A stretch of DNA of 64,000 nucleotides. Origin: Caldimonas brevitalea. GTDB lineage: Bacteria; Pseudomonadota; Gammaproteobacteria; Burkholderiales; Burkholderiaceae_C. The stretch is from positions 2,976,001 to 3,040,000 of the forward strand of contig NZ_CP011371.1 in the NCBI RefSeq assembly GCF_001017435.1. The letters run 5' to 3'. Numbering within the stretch: position 1 is the stretch's first letter; the number at the start of each line of letters is the position of its first letter. Both the position numbers and the translations under genes were made by a program. This document shows, piece by piece, positions 44,006-53,351 of the stretch. The notes under the pieces were generated by a model. The model was not told the origin of the DNA. It saw only the letters and a program-made list of their open reading frames with translations, and did not search any database.

Positions 44006-45268
44006 CTAGGCCGTGCGGTTCGGCGCGCGGCCGGTCGCCTGCCAACCCGCCGCCTGCGGTGCGGCGTTGGGCCCCTGCGCGGGCTGTACCGGCGGGTTGT
44101 TTTGCATGCCTTGCTTGAAGGCCGCCGTCATCGTGCGGCGCGCCTCGTAGGCATCGCCGGCCTTGGCCATGTAGTCGAGCGCCGCCTGGCTCATCGCGGC
44201 GGCGGGCTTGTCGTCGTGGCCGCTGGAATACGCCTCGGGATGCCATTGCATGCCCATCACGGGCGCGCCCGAGCGCGATTCGAAAGCCTCGACCGAGTGG
44301 GACGGGCGGCCGTCCGGCGTCGCGCCCTTGTAGGGGAAGTCGTGGTTCGTGTCCCGCGCCGACACCTCCAGCGAGGCGAGCTTGGCCGCCATCTCCGGGT
44401 TCGGGTTCGGATGATTGGGCACCAGTCCGTTGGCGTCTTCGCGCGCGGCCGCCCAGTGCACCGTGTTCACCTCGTGCTGGATCGGGTCCTCGTTCTTGTG
44501 CCACGTCGGGCGCGCCGCAGCGCCCCCGTCGACATCCATCGGCTCGTTGCGCTGCCAGGCCGTCTGGCTGTGCAACATCGTATCGGGCCGGATCTCCATG
44601 CCGTGGGTGGTGAAGTTGTTGCTGATGGTGCCGTCCTTCTTGATGAACGGCATCGCCCGCGCCTGGTGGGTGCTGGGGTTGAGCTGCTGGGTCGATCCGC
44701 CGTGGCTTTCCAGCACCCGCCAGGAGCCGCCGCAGATGCCGACCATCGGCCGCCCCGTCAGCTGGGCCTGCTTCATCAGCTCGGCCTCGTGCGCCACGCG
44801 TTGCCCGTGGCGATCGGCGGCACTGCCGCTCGGCACGTGCGACGGATGGCGCGGTGTCTCGCTGGTCAAGCCGTAGTTGCCGCCTGTGACCACCAGCAGG
44901 CCCTGGCCATGGCCGGTGGTGGTGTTGACGTTATGAGGCAGGCCGCCGTTGTAGTTCTGCTTGTTCTTCGTCGGGTCGGTGGACTGAATGGTGGGCGTGA
45001 CGTCGGCGCCATGCGAGGCGGTGGTCGGCCGCCCGGTGGTCTGCTGCAGCGTGTAGTGGTCCCAGAAGGCCCCGGTGCCGTGACCGCAGTCGCGGTAGGC
45101 CACCGTCGGCCGGGTCTGCGGCGGGCGCCCCAGCTCGGCCAGAGGGTTGTTCGAGGTGCGCTGCCGTTGCGGCCGGACGGAGGTTTCGCCTTCGCTGTCG
45201 CTGCTGTCGCGCTCGGTGGCGAGGCGTTTGAGTCCCGAGGGGCCAGCGGCACCGGGGTTTCTGATCAT
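44006..45268 (-). CDS. Divergent class I glutamine amidotransferase-like (C26) protein, candidate secreted effector
   Basis: A 420-residue protein. Residues 1-55 are disordered, rich in Ser/Arg/Pro (ERDSSDSEGETSV, QRQRTSNNPLAELG), unlike metabolic GATases. The core resembles gamma-glutamyl-GABA hydrolases: GGNYG, AELMKQAQLTGRPMVGICGGSW with nucleophile Cys 179, and GMQWHPEAY with His 343 and Glu 345, so a Cys-His-Glu triad is intact. The C-terminal ~60 residues are Ala/Gln/Pro-rich. No signal peptide. The polar low-complexity N terminus is like that of type III effectors of plant-associated Burkholderiales, so it may be a secreted effector; no secretion genes are nearby. ATG at 45268 has GAGG upstream. 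Confidence 0.65.
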   Translation of the reverse strand: MIRNPGAAGPSGLKRLATERDSSDSEGETSVRPQRQRTSNNPLAELGRPPQTRPTVAYRDCGHGTGAFWDHYTLQQTTGRPTTASHGADVTPTIQSTDPTKNKQNYNGGLPHNVNTTTGHGQGLLVVTGGNYGLTSETPRHPSHVPSGSAADRHGQRVAHEAELMKQAQLTGRPMVGICGGSWRVLESHGGSTQQLNPSTHQARAMPFIKKDGTISNNFTTHGMEIRPDTMLHSQTAWQRNEPMDVDGGAAARPTWHKNEDPIQHEVNTVHWAAAREDANGLVPNHPNPNPEMAAKLASLEVSARDTNHDFPYKGATPDGRPSHSVEAFESRSGAPVMGMQWHPEAYSSGHDDKPAAAMSQAALDYMAKAGDAYEARRTMTAAFKQGMQNNPPVQPAQGPNAAPQAAGWQATGRAPNRTA

Positions 45269-45392
45269 GAAGGCCTCGCCAAGGTGGGTGGAGATGCGCC
45301 CAAGTGTCGTCGGCAGCGCGGGCGCACACCGGTCGTCATGCGAAGTTGCGTCCGCCAAAGCGAAGTGGGGGCGGTCGCAGCCACGGCCCTGG

Positions 45393-46766
45393 CTACAAGG
45401 TCTGCAGGAAGGCCACCAGGTCTTTCTTCTCCTCTTCGGTCAGCTTGACACCGAGCACCAGGTTGAAGAACTCGACGCTGTCGTCCAGCGTCATCAGGCG
45501 GTCGTCATGCAGATACGGCGGGGAGTCCTTGATGCCGCGCAGCGGAAAGGTCTTGATCGGGCCGTCTGCGCTGGCCTTGCGGCCGTTGACCAAGGTCTCG
45601 TCGTGAAAGCGCTCGACGCGCAGGTTGTGCATCAGGTTGTCGGTGTAATGCGGCGGGGTGTGACAGGCGACGCACTGGCCCTTGCCGAAAAATACCTGCT
45701 GCCCGCGCAGTTCGGCCGGGCTGGCCTTGGCCGGGTCGAGTTTGCCCAGCAGGTCGAGCTTGGGCGCCGGCGGGAAATCGAGCAAGGCCTGGACCTCGCC
45801 CATGAAGTGCACCTGGCTGCCGCGCTCCAGCACGTTGATGCCCTTGCGGGCGGCCGCGGTGGCGTCGCCGTCGAAATACGCGGCGCGCTGCTCGAATTCG
45901 GTGAAGTCTTCCACCGTCTTGAGCGCTCGCTGCGAGCCGAACAGCTGCTGCACGTTGACGCCGCGCAGCGACGGCGTGTCGACGCGGTGCCGGTGTTCGT
46001 TGGGACGGATGTCGCCGACGGTGTGGGTCGAGGCATTCGTGTGGCCGTTGGCGTGGCAATCGAGGCAGGCCACGCCCAGGTGTGGCCGCAGCGATCGGCG
46101 GTCGTCGGTGGCATTGAACTGCTGCTGCGGGAAGGGTGTGACGAGCAAGCGCAGGCCTTCCAGCTGTTTGGGGTTGAGGATGTCCTTGAACAAGGCCTGG
46201 AAGTTGTCCAGCGTCACCAGCTGGCCCTTCGACACATCGCCCAGGTCGGGCCGGGTGGTGAGGTAGATGGGCGGCGGGAACTCGGGCAGCAGGTGCTGCG
46301 GCAGGTCGAAATCGAGGTCGAAGCGGGTCAGGTCGCGCCCGGTCTGGCGGCGGGTCTCGTCGATCAAGGGCCGCGTGAACACCATGCCGCCGGCCTCGTG
46401 GTGAGGATGCGGCAGCGGCAGAAAACCGCTCGGCCACAGCTTGCGCCGCTTGATCTCCTCGGGACTCAAGGCGGCCAGCTGGTCCCAGGTGAGGCCCGCC
46501 GGCAGGCGCACCCGCACGCCTTGCTGCACCGGCTTGCCGCGTGACATCGTGACGCCCGGCGCCGGACGGTCGGCGAGGTCGTAACGCGACGCCAGCAACT
46601 GCTGCTGGCGCTGGGCCATTTGCGGCTTGTCGCGCTGCAAACGCTTGACGAGGCTGGGAAAGTCTTCGCCTTCGGCCGCCAGCAACAGCGTGACGGTGCC
46701 CAGCAGGGCTGCGACGACGACAGGGCTTGCAAGCCGCTGGCGGTGGCGGCGCACGGGAGAGTTCAT
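45393..46766 (-). CDS. Dihaem cytochrome c peroxidase-like protein (long form)
   Basis: A 457-residue exported protein: RRHRQRLASPVVVAALLGTVTLLLAA signal region, then an N-terminal extension (about 40-200) not present in ordinary peroxidases, followed by two haem c sites: CLDCHANGHTN (about 231) and CVACHTPPHYTDN (about 365). It ends with YLHDDRLMTLDDSVEFFNLVLG of the C-terminal haem domain. The long form resembles cytochrome B6 / BthA-like high-potential dihaem proteins. Probably periplasmic, role unclear. AGGAG precedes the ATG. The neighbouring SbcD-like gene is divergent. Confidence 0.85.
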   Translation of the reverse strand: MNSPVRRHRQRLASPVVVAALLGTVTLLLAAEGEDFPSLVKRLQRDKPQMAQRQQQLLASRYDLADRPAPGVTMSRGKPVQQGVRVRLPAGLTWDQLAALSPEEIKRRKLWPSGFLPLPHPHHEAGGMVFTRPLIDETRRQTGRDLTRFDLDFDLPQHLLPEFPPPIYLTTRPDLGDVSKGQLVTLDNFQALFKDILNPKQLEGLRLLVTPFPQQQFNATDDRRSLRPHLGVACLDCHANGHTNASTHTVGDIRPNEHRHRVDTPSLRGVNVQQLFGSQRALKTVEDFTEFEQRAAYFDGDATAAARKGINVLERGSQVHFMGEVQALLDFPPAPKLDLLGKLDPAKASPAELRGQQVFFGKGQCVACHTPPHYTDNLMHNLRVERFHDETLVNGRKASADGPIKTFPLRGIKDSPPYLHDDRLMTLDDSVEFFNLVLGVKLTEEEKKDLVAFLQTL

Positions 46767-46986
46767 TTTTTCACTCCTGGAACGGCGGTTGGACGCACGG
46801 TGGTGGTGGGGCTCGCGGGACACTGCAGCGCAGGTCCGCACCGAACATAGAAGCCGGTCGTCGCCCGTCCCGGAATTGCGCAACAAGAGGTTGCATGGGC
46901 AGCCTGCCCCCCGCGTCCGCGACAATCCGGGCTCGCCGCGCCGGCGCCTGCCGGCGATCGTTCACCGCCCCTTGAAGGTCCGTCCG

Positions 46987-48246
46987 TTGAAGTTCATCCA
47001 TGCCGCCGACCTGCACGTCGACAGCCCCATGCGGGGGCTCGATTTCTATGAGGGCGCGCCGGTCGACCGGCTACGCGGTGCGACGCGCCGGGCGTTGATC
47101 GCGCTGGTCGACCTGGCGCTGGCCGAACGGGTCGACCTGGTGATCCTGGCCGGCGACATCTTCGACGACGACTGGGTCGACTTCCACACCGGGCTGTTCT
47201 TTCGAGAACAGCTGGTGCGTCTGCGCCGGCACGGCGTGCGGGTCTTCATCAAGAAAGGCAACCACGACGCGGCCAGTGTCGTCACCAAGCAGCTGCCGGC
47301 GGTGGAGGGGGTGCATGTGTTTTCGTCACGCACGGCCGAGACCGTCGTGCTGCCGGAGCTGGGCGTGGCCGTGCACGGCCGCAGCTTCCCGGAACGTGCG
47401 ATGCCCGACGACTTGGTGCCGGACTATCCGGCGCCCGTGCCGGGCATGTTCAACCTCGGCGTGCTGCACACCAGCCTGACCGGCTCGCCCGAGCACGACC
47501 CCTATGCGCCGACGTCGGTGGCGGCGCTGTGCGCCAAGGGCTACGACTACTGGGCCCTCGGGCACATCCACCTGCGCGAGGTGGTGCGCGAGGCCCAGCC
47601 CCGCATCGTCTTCCCCGGCAATCTGCAGGGGCGCCATGCGCGCGAGACCGGGCCCAAAGGCTGTGAGCTGGTGCGTGTCGACGACGGTGTGGTGTCGGCC
47701 GAGTTCGTCGCGCTCGACGCGGTGCGCTGGCACCACCTCGCGGTCCCGCTCGACGGCCTCGCCACACTGGACGAACTGGCCCGCGCCGTGCTGACGGCGG
47801 TGCGCGGCGCGGTCGAAGGTGTGCTCGACCGGCTGCATGCGATGCGCCTCACGCTGCAGGGCCGCTCGGCCCTGGCCGAACTTGAAGCGGCCCAGCCCGG
47901 CGTGCTCGACGCCGCCGTGCGTGCGGCGATGCAGGAGGTCAGCGAGGCCGACGTCTGGGTCGAGAAGGTCAAGCTCGACCTGCGTTCGCCGATCGACCGG
48001 CGCGGCGCGGCCGATCGCGGCGACGCGGTGGGCGAAGTGGTGCGCTTGACCGAGTGGCTGGCGGCGGACCCGGCGCGGTTGTCCGACTGGGTGGCCCAAC
48101 AGCTCAAGGAACTGTCGTCCCAGCTCGGCGCCGAACTGGCCGCCGACGACCCGGCCCGCCTCGGCGCGGAGGAACTGCAGGCCTTGCTGTCCGACGCCGA
48201 AGCGACCGTGCTGGCCCAGTTGATGGATGCGGGAGCGGGTCGATGA
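46987..48246 (+). CDS. SbcD/YhaO-like DNA exonuclease (metallophosphoesterase)
   Basis: A 419-residue nuclease subunit. Calcineurin-like phosphodiesterase motifs in order: FIHAADLHVDSPM, VILAGDIFDDDWVD, IKKGNHDAASVV, LGVLHTSLTGS and YWALGHIHLREVV, giving the bimetal site of Mre11/SbcD. The C-terminal helical part contacts the ATPase partner. The start is TTG at 46987, just before KFIHAADLH as usual, with AAGG upstream. Its stop overlaps the start of the YhaN-like ATPase (ATGA), so both subunits are co-translated, like Bacillus YhaO-YhaN. DNA end processing and repair in the cytosol is the expected role. Confidence 0.9.
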   Translation: MKFIHAADLHVDSPMRGLDFYEGAPVDRLRGATRRALIALVDLALAERVDLVILAGDIFDDDWVDFHTGLFFREQLVRLRRHGVRVFIKKGNHDAASVVTKQLPAVEGVHVFSSRTAETVVLPELGVAVHGRSFPERAMPDDLVPDYPAPVPGMFNLGVLHTSLTGSPEHDPYAPTSVAALCAKGYDYWALGHIHLREVVREAQPRIVFPGNLQGRHARETGPKGCELVRVDDGVVSAEFVALDAVRWHHLAVPLDGLATLDELARAVLTAVRGAVEGVLDRLHAMRLTLQGRSALAELEAAQPGVLDAAVRAAMQEVSEADVWVEKVKLDLRSPIDRRGAADRGDAVGEVVRLTEWLAADPARLSDWVAQQLKELSSQLGAELAADDPARLGAEELQALLSDAEATVLAQLMDAGAGR

Positions 48247-51200
48247 AGCTGCTGCAACTGCACCTGGTGGCGTTCGGCCCTTTCACCGGCCGCGTGCTCG
48301 ACTTCGAACGCAGCGGCCCCGACGCGGGCTGCGCGCCGCTGCTGCACCTGGTGTGCGGGCCGAACGAGGCGGGCAAGTCGTCGATGCTGCGCGCCTTGTG
48401 CGATCTGCGCTTCGGCATCCCGCACAACAGCGCCGACAACTACCGCCCCGAGGTGACCATGCAGGTGGGTGCGGTCTTGCTCGACGGCGACGGCCGGCCC
48501 GTCGCGCTGATGCGGCGCAAGGGGCGGGGGCAGACCTTGAGCTACTTCGACCCGGCGACCGGTGCCGTCGACACCTCGCGGTCGCCGGCACCCCAGCACG
48601 AAGCGGCCCTCACCGCCGCCCTCACGCGGCCCGACTTTGAAGCCATGTTCGGCCTCGACCATGCGCGGCTGCGCTGGGGCGGCGAGCAGCTGTTGAAGGG
48701 TGAAGGTGAGGTGGGGGCGGCGCTGTTCGAGGCGAGCGCGGGCGCCAAGAGCATCCCGGCCATCCTGTCGGCGCTCGACACGCGGGCGCGCGAGTTTTTC
48801 ATGCCGGGCAGCCGGGCCCGGCGCGGGCGCCTCAACGAAGCCTTGAGCCGCCTCGCGGAGCAGCGGCAGCTCTACAAGGACGCCTTGGTGCGCCCGAAGG
48901 AATGGAGCGACCTGAACCGGCGCCATGAAGAAGCGGCTGCCGCCCTGCGGCGCCTCGACGAGGCCGTGCTCGAGGCCGACCGCCGGCTGCAGCTTTACAC
49001 CGAGCTGCGGGCGGTGGCGCCGCAGCTGGACGAGCACGACCGGGCGGTCGACGAGCTGCAGCAGCTGGCCGATGCGCCCTTGCTGCCGCCGTCGGCCGCC
49101 GAAGACCGGGCCCGTGCGCAGGCTCAACTCGACGCGGCGCTGGCGGGCATGGCCGACGCCCGCCGCGACATCGAACGGCTCGGCGCCGAAGTGCTGAGCG
49201 TCGACATCGACACGGTGGCCCTGGCGGCCGCGGGTGCCATCGAGCGCCTGGCCGTCGCGGTGCAAAGCGCCGAGCCGCGCCGGCAGCAGCGCGTCGACGC
49301 CGTGTCGGCTCGCCGGGGCCTCGCGGCGGAGGCCGCCGCGCTGACCGCCACCTTCGATGCCGGCGGCGCGCCGATGGCGGCGCCGGACCCGACGCAAGTG
49401 GCCGTCGTGGAAGACACGCTCCGCACGTTGGAGCGCGCACAGCAGCAACACGACGCCGCGGCCGCACAGCTCGAGGCGCTGGCGGCGCCCGAGCACGACC
49501 CCCTCGATCCCTTGCCGCCCGACACCGCCCGCGCGGCCCTGCAGGCCGCACTCGACGGCAGCCGGTCGCTGGAGCAGAGCGGCCCGGCGTTGGACACCTT
49601 GCAGGCCGACACCAGCACCTGCGAACGCCAGCTGCGCCAGTTGCTGCACCGCCTGCAGCTGGCCGACGTCGAAGGCCTGCGCCAGGTGCGCCCGCTGCTG
49701 CCCGCCGAACTCGAGGTGGCCGACATGGCAGCGCGCGAGGCCCAGGTCGAACTGCGCCGCATCGACACCGAAGACGCCACACTGCGTGCCGACCTGCAGC
49801 GTGTGCAAGGCGGCCTCGACCGGCTGGCGGCCCAGGGGGAGCTGGTGACGCGGTTGCGGGTGGACGAGGCGCGGGCGCGGCGCGACAGCGCCTGGGCGCT
49901 GGTGCGCCGGGCCCATGTCGACCGCGGCCTGTCGCCCGAGGCTGCCGCGGCCGAGTTCGCCCGCCTGCACGCTGGCCCGGGCGATGTGTCCGTCGTGGCC
50001 GGCTTCGAGTCGGCCTTGCGGCTGGCCGACCACCTGAGCGATTTGTTCAGCGCCGACACCGAGCGCGCCACGCAGATCCAGCTCGACAGCCAACGAGTGC
50101 GCGACATGCAGGCGGCCCGCGTCGCGCTGGCCGAGCAGCGGCGCCAGGCCGCACAGGCGGCCGACGCGGCGGCTGCGGCCTGGCGCGCCCGTCTGGCGGC
50201 GGCCGGCCTGCCCGACACCAGCCCCGCCGCGCTGCGCGAATGGCAAGCCGAGCTGGGCGACGCACTGCGCCTGGCCGACGAGCTGGACACGCTGCGCGAG
50301 CAGCAGCGCGCCCAGCAGGCCCGTTGGGCTGCCGCGATCGACCTGTTGCAGCGGGCCCTCGACCCGCTGCCCGGCCTCGGCGGTCACGCACCGGCGCCGC
50401 CGACCGGCGAGGTGCCGCTGGCCGCGCGGCTGCACACCTTGCAAGCCGCCGCAGCGCGCGTCAAGGCCGACCTCGACCAGCGTGCGCTGCGCATCGAAGG
50501 AGTCAAAGGCCAGCGTGTCGAGCGTGAGCGGCAGCGGCAGCTGGCGGCACAGCGGCTGGCCGCCGCCCAAGGCGCCGTGACCCAGGCGCAGCATGCGCTC
50601 GTGCCGCACCTCGGGTGGCTGCAACTGACGCCGGCAGCCTCGGCCTCGGTGGTGCGTGCCCGGTTGCGGCAGCTGTTGCGCTGGCGCGAGTTGCAGCAGG
50701 CGCTGGCCGCGGCCGACGCCGTGATCGACGGCCACGACAGCGCGCTGCAACTGCTGGAGTTGCAGGCCAGCGAAGTGGCGGCGCTGCTCGGGGAGGCCTG
50801 GGTGCGCGGCGCCGCGTCAGCGCCGGAGCAGGGCGGCACGGCGGCGCGGCTGCTGGTCGACCGCCTGCAAGCCCGGCTCGAAGGCGCGCGCCACGCCGCC
50901 GAACGGCGCCGTGCGCTGGAGCGCGGCCTGGCCGCGGCGCAAGCGGCCCTGGCCCAGCACGAACAACAGGCCGCCGCGCAGCAAGCGCTGCTGGCGCAAT
51001 GGGTGGCTGCGGCCGGCGTCGACAGCGCGGCCCAACTGCCCGACGCCGAGGCGCGCTCGCAGCGACGCCGCGACGCCGCGCGCATGGCCGAAGAAGCGCA
51101 GCGCAAGCTGCGCCAGGCGTCGTCGCGCTCGGTCGAGGAGCTGCGGCGTTTGCTGCAAGGCCACGACGCCGCCGCGCTCGAGCAGCAGCTGCGTGCCGCG

Positions 51201-51845
51201 GCCGACGCCCGCCAGGCACTCGACGAGCCGGTGCGCCAGGCCCGCCAGGCCGAGGAAGCGGCGCGGCGAGCTTTGGCCGAGATCGACACCTCGGACCGGG
51301 CCGCGCAAGCGCGCGAGCAGATGGAGCAGGCGATGGCGACCGTGCGCTCGGGCTTGGCGCCGTGGGCCCGCCTGAGGCTCGCGCACGCCCTGCTCGACGA
51401 ATCGCTGCGACGTTTTCGCGAGCGCGCACAAGGCCCGATGTTGTCGGCCGCCTCGGGTTACTTCGCGCGCATGACGGGGGGGCGTTACGCCCGGCTGTCA
51501 AGCGACGACAGCGGCGAGCGGCCGGTGTTGCTGGCGCACCGCGACGATGGTGCGCGCATCACGGTGGCGCAGATGAGCGAGGGCACGCGCGACCAGCTCT
51601 ATCTGGCGCTGCGCCTGGCTGCGTTGGAGCTGCACCAGGCGAGCGGGCAGGGCATGCCGCTGGTGCTCGACGACGTGCTGATGACGTCGGACGACGTGCG
51701 GGCGGGGCGGATGCTGCAGGCGTTGGCGGCGTATGCACGCGGCGGCGCCGGTCGGCAGGTGTTGATCTTCACCCACCATCCGCATCTGCTCGACTTGGCG
51801 TGCAGTTCGGTGGACGACGGCCTGTTGGCGACCCACGAGCTGTGA
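48243..51845 (+). CDS. SbcC/YhaN-like ATPase with long coiled coils
   Basis: A 1200-residue ABC-type ATPase of the Rad50/SMC-like group. The N terminus carries the Walker A motif in HLVCGPNEAGKSSMLRAL (about 36-53) and GPFTGRVLDFE. Two long alanine/glutamine-rich coiled-coil arms span about 190-1020. The C terminus has the ABC signature AQMSEGTRDQLYLALRLAALEL, Walker B MPLVLDDVLMTSDDVRA, and HHPHLLDL. Together with the overlapping SbcD-like nuclease it should form a nuclease complex that processes DNA ends. I see no CxxC zinc hook at the coil apex, as expected for YhaN rather than Rad50. Confidence 0.9.
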   Translation: MKLLQLHLVAFGPFTGRVLDFERSGPDAGCAPLLHLVCGPNEAGKSSMLRALCDLRFGIPHNSADNYRPEVTMQVGAVLLDGDGRPVALMRRKGRGQTLSYFDPATGAVDTSRSPAPQHEAALTAALTRPDFEAMFGLDHARLRWGGEQLLKGEGEVGAALFEASAGAKSIPAILSALDTRAREFFMPGSRARRGRLNEALSRLAEQRQLYKDALVRPKEWSDLNRRHEEAAAALRRLDEAVLEADRRLQLYTELRAVAPQLDEHDRAVDELQQLADAPLLPPSAAEDRARAQAQLDAALAGMADARRDIERLGAEVLSVDIDTVALAAAGAIERLAVAVQSAEPRRQQRVDAVSARRGLAAEAAALTATFDAGGAPMAAPDPTQVAVVEDTLRTLERAQQQHDAAAAQLEALAAPEHDPLDPLPPDTARAALQAALDGSRSLEQSGPALDTLQADTSTCERQLRQLLHRLQLADVEGLRQVRPLLPAELEVADMAAREAQVELRRIDTEDATLRADLQRVQGGLDRLAAQGELVTRLRVDEARARRDSAWALVRRAHVDRGLSPEAAAAEFARLHAGPGDVSVVAGFESALRLADHLSDLFSADTERATQIQLDSQRVRDMQAARVALAEQRRQAAQAADAAAAAWRARLAAAGLPDTSPAALREWQAELGDALRLADELDTLREQQRAQQARWAAAIDLLQRALDPLPGLGGHAPAPPTGEVPLAARLHTLQAAAARVKADLDQRALRIEGVKGQRVERERQRQLAAQRLAAAQGAVTQAQHALVPHLGWLQLTPAASASVVRARLRQLLRWRELQQALAAADAVIDGHDSALQLLELQASEVAALLGEAWVRGAASAPEQGGTAARLLVDRLQARLEGARHAAERRRALERGLAAAQAALAQHEQQAAAQQALLAQWVAAAGVDSAAQLPDAEARSQRRRDAARMAEEAQRKLRQASSRSVEELRRLLQGHDAAALEQQLRAAADARQALDEPVRQARQAEEAARRALAEIDTSDRAAQAREQMEQAMATVRSGLAPWARLRLAHALLDESLRRFRERAQGPMLSAASGYFARMTGGRYARLSSDDSGERPVLLAHRDDGARITVAQMSEGTRDQLYLALRLAALELHQASGQGMPLVLDDVLMTSDDVRAGRMLQALAAYARGGAGRQVLIFTHHPHLLDLACSSVDDGLLATHEL

Positions 51846-51894
51846 CTCGAACTCGAGTGCAAACGCAGGGCGTCTGCCCAGACGCACCCTTGTA

Positions 51895-52029
51895 AGCGTC
51901 AATGCTGCGTACGTCCCCACAGGTGCCATCATCCATTTTTTATTCGACGATGCGGACCTGGCGAAGGACGCCGAGTCCGGCATCGGGGTCCTTCTGCATG
52001 ATCTCGATGTCATTAAGCGCGCAGAGTAA
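51895..52029 (+). pseudogene. Remnant of a small immunity-like protein gene
   Basis: An open frame ending TAA at 52027-52029 encodes IIHFLFDDADLAKDAESG... and HDLDVIKRAE. The FLFDDADLAKDAESGIGVLL pattern recalls a common small cytosolic family (SCO4402-like, often in immunity neighbourhoods), which continues for about 40 more residues. It lacks a start codon and the C-terminal part, so it is a fragment. Local base composition is less GC-rich than the surrounding genes. Confidence 0.35.
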
Positions 52030-52074
52030 CCGGGGATGACGAGTCCTCACCAGCCGGAACGCGCGTAGGTTCAT

Positions 52075-52497
52075 TCAACATTCCCAGTGCCCTTGCCAAA
52101 GGATGCGAGGCGCTTTCGAGCCTTTGGCCTCACAACCCGACACGCACCTATACACAAACTCGGCGTCGCCGTTCTCGCATGAGCCGTTTACAGGGGTGGC
52201 AACATAGGTTGCGCCAGCGAGGGGCGAGCGACCATTGCCGCTGCAAGTGAGAGAGCGGCGGTAGCTGCCGTCTGCCGCCAGCTCCTTGAACACGCAGGGC
52301 TCGCGTTCGAACGTTTGCGTTTCGGAAGGGCCACCCTTTCCCTGTCTCCAAACGGAAACCGTGGGCGGATTCAGCTCAACGTCTACCGCGATCGAGGCTC
52401 CATTCGCCAACTGTCCCTGGATGGCCGGGAAACCGGCAGCGAAACCTGTGCCCAGAAACGCAATACCGCAGAGGAAGATATGAAGGCGAGTGAGCAC
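52075..52497 (-). CDS. Small secreted cysteine-rich protein
   Basis: A 140-residue protein with a predicted signal peptide (MLTRLHIFLCGIAFLGTGFAAG). The mature part has six cysteines (68, 85, 107, 118, 122 and the C-terminal 140), probably three disulfides, with a beta-rich sequence (VDVELNPPTVSVWRQ). No family is recognised. It sits in the same less GC-rich pocket as the immunity-like remnant and may be horizontally acquired. No ribosome site was checked beyond a purine-rich stretch. Confidence 0.55.
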   Translation of the reverse strand: MLTRLHIFLCGIAFLGTGFAAGFPAIQGQLANGASIAVDVELNPPTVSVWRQGKGGPSETQTFEREPCVFKELAADGSYRRSLTCSGNGRSPLAGATYVATPVNGSCENGDAEFVYRCVSGCEAKGSKAPRILWQGHWEC

Positions 52498-52589
52498 GAC
52501 AAGGGCCTAGCGCTTGGTGGAGCTGTGGACTTTACGACGAGCCCGATATTCAGCATCTGGCACCAGCTGTAGGGATAGGCTCTCCTGTC

Positions 52590-53279
52590 CTAATCGTCCG
52601 CCAGCAGGCCTTGTTTCCAAACCCCGAGCGCTTGCTCGAACGGGCTCTCGGCGGCGCCGAAGATGGAGGCGTCGCGCGCCAGGCGAACCCAGGCCCGCGT
52701 GTCGTGGAAGCTGCCGGCCACCGGCACGTCGTCGCGCACTTGCGTCAGCCAGCCGTGCACGTCGCGGTAGTGCTCGGGGTGGTGCGTGAGCGTCCAGGCC
52801 ATCGCCACCAGGTCGGCGTAGCCTTCCTCACGGCGGGCCCGGCGCATGTCGCGCCAGGAGGTGGAGCGGTCGGCCTTGCCGTCGTCGGGTGCCTCGCTGA
52901 AACCCGCCGGCAGCGTGTGCCAGGCGCCCTGCACATAGCGCCAGCAATGGCCGATCTCGTGTGCCGTCACCGCTTCGATGACCGCCCGCTTCAGATGCTC
53001 CGGCACCCCCTGCAAGGTGGTCTCGGCTTGCGGGTTGCCCCGCATCGTCAACACCAGCTTGCAGCGCCCGTTGACATAGCCCATCGCCAACGGGGCATGG
53101 CCGGCTTCGACCTGCGGTTGCACAACGATGTCGACCGGCAGGCGGCGTTGTTCGGCATCGCGCAACACGGGGGCGGCGCCCTTCAACCACATCAGCTCGG
53201 TCTCGGTGAGTGCGGCGGCCGCGTCAGCGGCGGGGGCGGCGAGGGCGGCCAGCAGGGCGGCGAAGGCGAGTTTCAACAT
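52590..53279 (-). CDS. Exported protein with HExxH zinc-protease motif
   Basis: A 229-residue protein with signal peptide (cleavage near ADAAA). It contains a gluzincin-like site: HEIGH (His 107, Glu 108, His 111) and a downstream EEGYADLVAMAW (about 151) that could supply the third ligand Glu. The Cys in GHCWRY is unusual. A periplasmic metallopeptidase is likely, substrate unknown. Family-level homologues are conserved hypothetical proteins in Burkholderiales as far as I recall; the catalytic assignment is from the motif only. Confidence 0.65.
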   Translation of the reverse strand: MLKLAFAALLAALAAPAADAAAALTETELMWLKGAAPVLRDAEQRRLPVDIVVQPQVEAGHAPLAMGYVNGRCKLVLTMRGNPQAETTLQGVPEHLKRAVIEAVTAHEIGHCWRYVQGAWHTLPAGFSEAPDDGKADRSTSWRDMRRARREEGYADLVAMAWTLTHHPEHYRDVHGWLTQVRDDVPVAGSFHDTRAWVRLARDASIFGAAESPFEQALGVWKQGLLADD

Positions 53280-53351
53280 GCCTCCACTGTGACCCCACCG
53301 GCGCCGGGGTGAGCCCCGAATGAGGCGGGTCTATCCCGGCCATCTCGCCCT

